DNA of 64,000 nt from Armatimonadota bacterium (GTDB taxonomy: Bacteria; Armatimonadota; Fimbriimonadia; Fimbriimonadales; Fimbriimonadaceae): assembly GCA_018268395.1 (NCBI GenBank), contig JAFDWQ010000005.1, forward strand, positions 1-64,000, written 5' to 3'. The notes under the pieces are model-generated. The model made no database searches. It saw only the letters and a list, made by a program, of their open reading frames with translations, and had not been told where the DNA came from. This document shows positions 58,828 to 64,000 of the stretch, piece by piece (the stretch's first letter is position 1; every line of letters begins with the position of its first letter). Made by a program: the position numbers and the translations under genes.

Positions 58828-60006
58828 TTGCAGACCGACGACGACGCTTCGAACAGAAGGGACTGGCGGATCTTGACCGCTGTCGTCTTCTTGTTCACGT
58901 TCGGATTTTTCGCGTATAGCGGCGTCTTTCAGAACTTCCTCCGCGAATCGGTCGGTGTCCGCGAGCTGGGGATGGGGTCGCTGGAGTCCTTGCGCGAGGT
59001 TCCGGGCCTTCTCGCGGCCCTGACCGCCGGGACCCTCGTTTCACTGGCGGAGGCGCGCGTCGCGGGATTGGGGCTCGCGGTCTGTGGCGTCGGGATCGCG
59101 GCGACCGGGCTCTTCCCGAGCTTTGCGCCCCAGGTCGCCGTCGCCATGGCCTGGAGCGTCGGGTTCCACTTGTACGCGACGGTGTCCGGCGCGCTCACAC
59201 TGGCTTTGGCGAAAGGCACCGAAGGCGGACGGCACCTCGGACGGATGAACGGAGTCGGCGCCATGGCGACCATCGCGGCTCTCGGCGCGTCCTACGTCGT
59301 CGCCAGGGCTGTCCCCGGGACACCTTATTCCGTTTACTTCGTGTCGGGCGGGGTCGCGATCGTGGTCGCTGCCGGACTGTGTTTCCGACTGTCGGATCAA
59401 GCGACCCACGGCAAGCGTCAACCGATCGTGTTCCGAAGGGAATACGGCCTGTACTATCTGTTGATCTTTCTGGAAGGCTGTCGACGGCAAATCTTCTCGA
59501 TCTTCGCTTCGTTCGCCCTGATCCTCGTGTACGGAGTCCGCGTCGAAACGATGCTCTTGCTTCAGTTCGTCAATGCCGCACTCATCGCGGTGACGGCACC
59601 GGCGATGGGCCGGTGGATCGATAAGGTCGGAGAGCGACGGCCCTTGACGATCTATGCGCTCGGCTTGATCGCGGTGTTCGTGGGCTACGCCACCGCCAAG
59701 CAGGTCGGCGTCCTGTACGCGCTCTTCTTGCTCGACAATGTGCTGTTCTCGTTCTCGACCGGGTTCACCGTCTACCTCCACCGCATCGTCTGGCCAGGAG
59801 AACTGACCCCCTCGCTAGCGATGGGGGTCACGATGAACCACATTGCCGCCGTCACCGTCCCACTTGGGGGCGCGTGGCTCTGGCACCACTTCCGCGATTA
59901 TCAGGCCCCGTTCTGGGTCGGGGTCGGCATCGCCGTCGTTTCCCTCGTCGCGACGCGTTTCCTTCCCGAGGGCACGCGCGCTGCCTCCGGAGCCGCCCGG
60001 GCCTGA
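58828..60006 (+). CDS. Major facilitator superfamily transporter
   Basis: Integral membrane protein of 392 aa with a TTG start at 58828 and about 11-12 predicted helices. MFS-like landmarks include the N-terminal VFLFTFGFFAYSGVFQNFLRESVG, LASLGASYVVA-like interior helix and RWIDKVGERRPLTIYALGLIAV, the RxGRR-type loop between central helices (GKRQPIVFRREYGLYYLL joins the halves). The C-terminal half carries ATRFLP-EGT. The substrate is not evident; no partner gene is adjacent except phosphoglycerate kinase 24 bp downstream. Confidence 0.85.
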   Translation: MQTDDDASNRRDWRILTAVVFLFTFGFFAYSGVFQNFLRESVGVRELGMGSLESLREVPGLLAALTAGTLVSLAEARVAGLGLAVCGVGIAATGLFPSFAPQVAVAMAWSVGFHLYATVSGALTLALAKGTEGGRHLGRMNGVGAMATIAALGASYVVARAVPGTPYSVYFVSGGVAIVVAAGLCFRLSDQATHGKRQPIVFRREYGLYYLLIFLEGCRRQIFSIFASFALILVYGVRVETMLLLQFVNAALIAVTAPAMGRWIDKVGERRPLTIYALGLIAVFVGYATAKQVGVLYALFLLDNVLFSFSTGFTVYLHRIVWPGELTPSLAMGVTMNHIAAVTVPLGGAWLWHHFRDYQAPFWVGVGIAVVSLVATRFLPEGTRAASGAARA

Positions 60007-60030
60007 ACTCGGCCGTCGGTAAACTGGGCC

Positions 60031-61209
60031 ATGCCCCTTGACAAGAAGACCGTCCGTGACATCGATGCGTCCGGGAAGCGCGTCCTTGTCCGTTGCGACT
60101 TCAACGTTCCGCTCGACGGAGGCGTGATCACCGACGACCGCCGGATCACCGAAGCGCTTCCGACGATCCGGTTGCTCGTCGAAGCCGGGGCCAAAACCGC
60201 CCTGTGCAGCCATCTCGGTCGCCCGAAGGGCGGTCCCGCTCCGGAGTTCTCTCTGGCTCCCGTCGCCGTCCGGCTGACAGAGCTTCTCGGGCAGAACGTC
60301 TTGCTCCTGAAGGACTGTGTCGGACCTGAGGTCGACGCGATCAAGGAGGGCCTCCAACCGGGACAGGTCGTGCTCTTGGAGAACGTCCGTTTCCATGCTG
60401 AAGAAGAAAAGAACGATCCGGCGTTCGCGGCCGAACTCGCCAAAGGGTTCGACCTTTATGTGAACGACGCGTTCGGCACGGCGCACAGGGCTCACGCGAG
60501 CACGGAAGGCGTGGCCCGGATCCTTCCTGGAGTGGCCGGCCTCTTGATCGAAAAGGAGATCAAGTTCTTGGGCGGCGCCCTGGAAGATCCGAAGAGGCCT
60601 TTCGTGGCCGTCCTTGGCGGGGCGAAGGTCGCTGACAAGATCAAAGTCATCGACAATCTGCTGCCCAAGGTCGACAAGCTTCTGATCGGTGGCGGGATGG
60701 CGTTCACGTTCGTCAAAGCCCAGGGTCACGAGATCGGAAAGAGCCTTCTTGACGAGGCGAGCGTCGAATTCGCGAAGGGGCTCCTGGCCGACCACGGCGA
60801 CAAGATCGGCCTGCCGGTCGACTACGTCTGCGGTGCCGAGTTCAAAGAGGACACGGACGTCGTCGCCTGCGCAGCGGACGCCGTACCTGCGGACTTCATG
60901 GGTCTCGACATCGGCGAACGCTCTCAGCGGATGTTCGGCGGCTTTTGCCAAGACGCGGGGACCGTGGTCTGGAACGGACCGATGGGCGTGTTCGAGATGA
61001 GGCCCTTCGAAGCGGGGACGCGCGCGGTGGCCCAAGGCATGGCCGAGTGCCGGGGCGTGACCGTCGTCGGTGGAGGCGATACGGCCGCCGCCGTCGAGAA
61101 GTTCGGGTTAGCCGACGCCATGTCCCATGTCAGCACGGGAGGCGGCGCGTCGCTCGAGTTCCTCGAAGGCATCGAGCTACCCGGCATCGCCGCCCTTCAG
61201 GACCGCTGA
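60031..61209 (+). CDS. pgk: Phosphoglycerate kinase
   Basis: Glycolytic enzyme interconverting 1,3-bisphosphoglycerate and 3-phosphoglycerate with ADP/ATP. The 392 aa show the substrate-binding VLVRCDFNVPLDGG, the basic HLGRPKGG, NDAFGTAHRAHAST, VAVLGGAKVADKIKVIDNLL, the nucleotide-binding GGGMAFTFVKAQG and VWNGPMGVFE, and the C-terminal TVVGGGDTAAAVEKFGLADAMSHVSTGGGASLEFLEG. It is convergent with the EVE-domain gene and close behind the MFS gene. gap and tpi are not adjacent. Confidence 0.97.
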   Translation: MPLDKKTVRDIDASGKRVLVRCDFNVPLDGGVITDDRRITEALPTIRLLVEAGAKTALCSHLGRPKGGPAPEFSLAPVAVRLTELLGQNVLLLKDCVGPEVDAIKEGLQPGQVVLLENVRFHAEEEKNDPAFAAELAKGFDLYVNDAFGTAHRAHASTEGVARILPGVAGLLIEKEIKFLGGALEDPKRPFVAVLGGAKVADKIKVIDNLLPKVDKLLIGGGMAFTFVKAQGHEIGKSLLDEASVEFAKGLLADHGDKIGLPVDYVCGAEFKEDTDVVACAADAVPADFMGLDIGERSQRMFGGFCQDAGTVVWNGPMGVFEMRPFEAGTRAVAQGMAECRGVTVVGGGDTAAAVEKFGLADAMSHVSTGGGASLEFLEGIELPGIAALQDR

Positions 61210-61213
61210 CGGC

Positions 61214-61672
61214 TTATGTCGCGAGCTTCGTCACGATGTCCCACTCTGCAGGTGTGACGGGCATGACGGAAAGGCGCTGGCCCCGCATCAAGACTTTCAT
61301 GTCTTCGAGACCGGGCGTCCCGCGCAAGGTCGCGAGTGTTACGGGTTCGTTGAACTTGCGGACGAAGCGGACGTCCCGGGTGATCCACCTCGGCGCGTCC
61401 TTGGGGCTCTTCGGGTCGTAATACTCGCTGTCCGGATCGAACTGCGTCGGATCCGGATAGGCCTCGCTGACGATCTCGAGGGTGCCGACGATCCCCGGTA
61501 CGGCACAGCTCGAATGGTAGAAGAACCCCATGTCGCCGACGCTCATCGCATCGCGGAAGAAGTTCCGCACTGTATAGTTTCGGCAGCCTTCCCAGACGTC
61601 CGGGCCGCCTTTGGCCTTGAGGTCGTCGATGGAGTAACAGTCAGGCTCGCTCTTCATCAGCCAGAACGCCAT
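61214..61672 (-). CDS. EVE-domain protein
   Basis: Protein of 152 aa from the ATG at 61672 (the frame begins at 61687). The EVE (PUA-like) fold is recognised by MAFWLMKSEPDCYSIDDLKAKG, WEGCRNYTVRNFFRDAMSVGDMGFFYHSS and GIVGTLEIVSEAYPDPTQFDP. EVE domains bind modified bases in DNA or RNA, and the stand-alone family is widespread in bacteria. It is 4 bp from the end of the convergent phosphoglycerate kinase gene and 21 bp downstream of a small gene on the same strand. Confidence 0.92.
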   Translation of the reverse strand: MAFWLMKSEPDCYSIDDLKAKGGPDVWEGCRNYTVRNFFRDAMSVGDMGFFYHSSCAVPGIVGTLEIVSEAYPDPTQFDPDSEYYDPKSPKDAPRWITRDVRFVRKFNEPVTLATLRGTPGLEDMKVLMRGQRLSVMPVTPAEWDIVTKLAT

Positions 61673-61692
61673 GGCTGATTCTGGCACCCGCT

Positions 61693-61884
61693 TTAAGCTC
61701 TCATCTTGTAGTCTTCGTCGTCCCCGTCACAAGTGCCGCCTTCCTTTCGGTCGGCAGCCCAAGCGTCGACGGCTTCGGCAAGGGTGATCACGTGCGTCCG
61801 CATGAATTCTGGGTCAGGGCACTTCGTCGTGGTGTAGTGTTCGATCAGGACGCGCAGTTCGGAAAGGATCAATCTGTTTTTCAT
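61693..61884 (-). CDS. Small hypothetical protein
   Basis: Protein of 63 aa with one probable helix pair (LILSELRVLIEHYTTTKCPDPEFMRTHVITLAEAVDAWAADR) and an acidic tail (DGDDEDYK). No signal peptide or known motif. It ends just before the EVE-domain gene and has an operator-like palindrome 70-82 bp upstream, so it may be a regulated first gene of a two-gene unit with the EVE protein. It is AT-richer than its neighbours. Whether it is truly expressed is uncertain. Confidence 0.5.
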   Translation of the reverse strand: MKNRLILSELRVLIEHYTTTKCPDPEFMRTHVITLAEAVDAWAADRKEGGTCDGDDEDYKMRA

Positions 61885-61953
61885 TACGGTCAGGAATACG
61901 GCTTCAGCAAAAGCAACCAGGGAACAGAGGCAACGCTCCCCGTCCCTTTAAGT

Positions 61954-61966
61954 GAGAATACGTATT
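61954..61966 (-). promoter_or_regulatory. Second copy of the LacI-type operator motif
   Basis: AATACGTATTCTC on the minus strand is identical over 13 bp to the operator region at 49171-49183, in front of the LacI gene. It lies 70 bp before the start of the small gene at 61693-61884. Binding by the same or a related LacI protein is plausible. Confidence 0.5.
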
Positions 61967-61983
61967 TTGACCAGGGGATGTTA

Positions 61984-62001
61984 GGGTGGCTAGTGCCACC
62001 C
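61984..62001 (-). terminator. Hairpin after the DUF4097 gene
   Basis: GGGTGGC (61984-61990) and GCCACCC (61995-62001) form a 7-bp stem with loop TAGT, 11 bp downstream of the DUF4097 stop. No U-run follows, so termination is uncertain. Confidence 0.45.
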
Positions 62002-62011
62002 CGAGAAATGT

Positions 62012-63226
62012 CTAAGTTTGCGACGAATCACGTAGGACCAAACTCACATCCCCAGTTACGACGCTGACGTCTAAGGTCCCGGTACCCTCTCCGAGACGGC
62101 CTGTCACTTTCTGACCTTCGCGCACCATGTCGGCAAGTTCGAAACCGCACGCGACGGCTCCACGAAGCGTCGAAAGGGACACCCGACAATCGCTGCCGTC
62201 CACGATGCCGAGTTTCACGTCACCGGACACGGCGGTGATGTTGACGGCCGAAGACACGGGTTGAGAGACGTCGGCAGAGATGTCGCCCGAGGCGGCCTCG
62301 ACCGAAAGCGTCGTGGGCTTGACGTCGGTCAGCGTCACGTCGCCGCTCGATGTCTTCGCTTCGATGACGCCTGTAGCGCGCGTGACGGCGATGTTGCCCG
62401 ACTTCGTGTCGACGTTCAACCGGTTCGTTCCGGCGTCTTCGATCCGGACGTTGCCGCTCCGCTGGGAGACGGCCACGTTACCCGTCACATTGGAGAGCCG
62501 GACGTCGCCGCTCGAGCCGTCGGCCTTGACGGAAGCGTTCGTCCCGGACACTTTGAGATCGCCCGACGCTTGTTTCACTTCCAAAGGGACGCCGGCCGGC
62601 ACGTGGACGATCAAGTTGGTCGTCACGTTCGAGCCCTCGGGCTGTTTGAACACGACGTACTGATCGCTCTCTTCGAGCATGGGGACGTATTCGTCCGCCA
62701 TCTTCTGCGCCTCGGCGTCGTCGTACGACCGGAAGGTGGCGTTGACGGTCAGGGAACCCGTCTCGTGGCCGCCCTCGACCACGATGTCCCCGTTCCTGAC
62801 GTCCAGCTTCAGGGTCTTGCCTTCGGGCACCGCCAAGGACATCAAGGCCGTTTTGACTTGGGCGTTGCCGAAGAACACCGAAAAGCCGCCGCCCTTCTTG
62901 GCTTCTTCGGCCGCGTGCTTGACCGCGTCGACGCCCTTGTTGACGCCTTGACGGACCTGGTTCGCGATGTCCTCCCAATTGACGTTCTTCGCGACGTCCT
63001 TACCGATCTTCTCGATCGAACTGATGAATCGGCCGACCGGATCCTCCTTTTTCCCCGATGCGTCCGTCGCGTCGGCCTTCGGGGCCTCCACGGACTCGGC
63101 CTGTCCCTCGACGGCTTCCGTCTCGTCGGGAGCGTCGTTGAAGGCCTCGATGAGTTCGGCCGCGTCGTCCGGAGAGAGCTTGCCCTCCTGGACCAGCCGC
63201 ATGATGCGTTTGACTTCTTCCTTCAT
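62012..63226 (-). CDS. DUF4097-type beta-repeat protein with N-terminal helical module
   Basis: Protein of 404 aa. Residues 1-30 (KEEVKRIMRLVQEGKLSPDDAAELIEAF) form a small SHOCT-like helical module seen at the start of several DUF4097 proteins. An acidic/Ala linker (about 35-120) leads to a long series of short beta strands (about 130-400; LKLDVRNGDIVVEGGHETGSLTVNATF, GDLKVSGTNASVKADGSSGDVRLSNVTGNVAVSQRSGNVRI, SGDVTLTDVKPTTLSVEAASGDIS), the DUF4097 beta-helix/right-handed repeat pattern. Similar proteins act in envelope-stress responses. It is 6 bp after the DUF2089 gene, so an operon is clear. Confidence 0.9.
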   Translation of the reverse strand: MKEEVKRIMRLVQEGKLSPDDAAELIEAFNDAPDETEAVEGQAESVEAPKADATDASGKKEDPVGRFISSIEKIGKDVAKNVNWEDIANQVRQGVNKGVDAVKHAAEEAKKGGGFSVFFGNAQVKTALMSLAVPEGKTLKLDVRNGDIVVEGGHETGSLTVNATFRSYDDAEAQKMADEYVPMLEESDQYVVFKQPEGSNVTTNLIVHVPAGVPLEVKQASGDLKVSGTNASVKADGSSGDVRLSNVTGNVAVSQRSGNVRIEDAGTNRLNVDTKSGNIAVTRATGVIEAKTSSGDVTLTDVKPTTLSVEAASGDISADVSQPVSSAVNITAVSGDVKLGIVDGSDCRVSLSTLRGAVACGFELADMVREGQKVTGRLGEGTGTLDVSVVTGDVSLVLRDSSQT

Positions 63227-63232
63227 CTCCAG

Positions 63233-63631
63233 TCAGGCTCCTTTCAGCCTTGCCTTGGCCTCTTCGGCCGAAATCGTGCCCTGTTCGAGTTCGTCGAGGA
63301 TCTTCGTACGGTCCAAAAGGATCTTGCTCTTCGCCCTCGTCGACTCTTTGAACGGTGCGAGCCCCATCGCGTCCAACATGGTGTCCAGTCGCGCCCTGAC
63401 GGTCGGGTAACTGAGGTTCAGCTCTTTCTCGACCGTGCTGATCACCCCCCGCGCCCGGAGGAACACCTCGAGGAACTCGCGCTGTTCCTTGTTCAGCCGC
63501 GAGGTCGGGGGCAATTTGAACTTGCCTTTGATCGTGATCCCGCCTTCGACCGAAGTCAGCTCGCTCACATAGAGCGGCCCGCCGGTCACGGGGCAGGTCG
63601 TCGGGATGTCGTGCAGATCCTTCTGTTCCAT
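63233..63631 (-). CDS. DUF2089-family zinc-ribbon/HTH regulator-like protein
   Basis: Protein of 132 aa from the ATG at 63631. It matches DUF2089: an N-terminal small ribbon-like segment (TTCPVTGGPLYVSELTSVEGGITIKGKFKL), a helix-turn-helix-like core (LNKEQREFLEVFLRARGVISTVEKELNLSYPTVRARLDTML) and a C-terminal SHOCT-like helix (ILDELEQGTISAEEAKARLKG). DUF2089 proteins are predicted transcriptional regulators, and several pair with DUF4097 genes, as here. It probably regulates its own operon. Confidence 0.9.
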   Translation of the reverse strand: MEQKDLHDIPTTCPVTGGPLYVSELTSVEGGITIKGKFKLPPTSRLNKEQREFLEVFLRARGVISTVEKELNLSYPTVRARLDTMLDAMGLAPFKESTRAKSKILLDRTKILDELEQGTISAEEAKARLKGA

Positions 63632-63754
63632 CGCGCAGTTCACCGAGTCGTGTCGATTATTGATACCATACGCTAGACAATCGCCATCCGTTGCGGGTTC
63701 CCGGAATCAGAATCTAAAGGGACGTCTGAGAATTGTTCAATAATCGGTCCCTCG

Positions 63755-64000
63755 TCAGATCTCCGGGGAAAGCGCCGCCACGACGTCCTCGACGGTCAGG
63801 TCCGACACCGGGCGACCCTCGGCCGGTTTGATCTTTCTGAGACCGGGAACGGGGGGCGCCCAAAGCCGGTCGATGCCTTCCCGGAAGAGTGCCGCCACCG
63901 GGGTGTTCGTCGCGCAAGCCAAGTGCATGATCCCGTTGTCGAGAGTCACCACGAGCGAAGCTTTCGAGATCGCCCCGACCACGCCAGGAAGCGTGAAGGC
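63755..64000 (-). CDS. Glycosyltransferase family 9 (heptosyltransferase-like), N-terminal part outside window
   Basis: C-terminal 81 codons of a gene that continues beyond the right edge. The sequence VVGAISKASLVVTLDNGIMHLACATNTPVAALF matches the C-terminal nucleotide-sugar-binding motif of GT9 (LADLVVTNDSGPMHLAAALGTPVVALF-like). The tail (PPVPGLRKIKPAEGRP..LTVEDVVAAL) is also typical. Members transfer heptoses or other sugars to lipopolysaccharide or cell-surface glycans. The start and full length cannot be seen. Confidence 0.85.
   Translation of the reverse strand, partial: AFTLPGVVGAISKASLVVTLDNGIMHLACATNTPVAALFREGIDRLWAPPVPGLRKIKPAEGRPVSDLTVEDVVAALSPEI

Overview
This high-GC window most resembles a chromosome segment of an Armatimonadota bacterium, probably of the Fimbriimonadia type. 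The strongest hint is the prepilin-like protein at 45065-45961, whose N-terminal helix ends in the ILFPVFAQAK motif common in that phylum. Several short secreted DUF1579-type proteins and many GTG/TTG starts fit. The taxonomic call is an inference; there is no rRNA here.

Positions 1 to about 24121 look like an integrated mobile element. It ends at a tRNA-Leu(CAG) gene, with a tyrosine integrase and an excisionase-like gene abutting the tRNA 3' end. From left to right it carries: a type I restriction-modification operon (hsdM, an Mrr-type nuclease, hsdS, hsdR) with 4-bp overlaps throughout; a zinc-ribbon membrane protein; an ArdC-like antirestriction protein; a DprA-like protein; an XRE regulator with a 12-bp-arm palindrome facing an FkbM methyltransferase; two tandem 68-aa paralogous peptides in AT-rich DNA; a RecB/RNase H-like nuclease; an arginase-fold UPF0489 protein; a large serine recombinase with a small overlapping partner ORF; a module of XRE regulator, Mrr-like protein and replication proteins; a TPR regulator; a TraG/VirD4-type ATPase; a Replic_Relax protein; a predicted transmembrane pseudokinase; and a secreted NPCBM-like protein. 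Conjugation-type, replication and anti-restriction genes together suggest an integrative conjugative or mobilizable element whose left end lies outside the window.

Positions 24122 to 40612 are ordinary chromosome: DinB-like protein, malic enzyme, infC-rpmI-rplT, cytidylate kinase, pyruvate dehydrogenase E1 alpha and beta (separated by an opposite-strand gene), a serpin, a nitrilase-family amidohydrolase, AccB, secreted proteins, an SARP-like regulator and tRNA-Arg(TCG).

Positions 40609 to 51555 form an alpha-glucan/maltodextrin locus: a LacI-type regulator with its own palindromic operator, a secreted alpha-amylase-family enzyme, a prepilin-like protein, a small membrane protein, a solute-binding protein fused to an ABC permease, and a second permease with an N-terminal membrane extension. 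A glycogen-debranching-type glucosidase reads away from them. No ABC ATPase is present.

Positions 51631 to 64000 hold a large Asp-box repeat secreted protein (sharing a C-terminal domain with the 35073-37457 protein), an ABC-F ATPase, a sugar isomerase-like TIM barrel, a secreted tandem truncated haemoglobin, a VOC protein, an MFS transporter, phosphoglycerate kinase, an EVE-domain protein, a DUF2089/DUF4097 pair and the end of a family 9 glycosyltransferase. No gap between genes exceeds 300 bases, and I saw no CRISPR array or rRNA.
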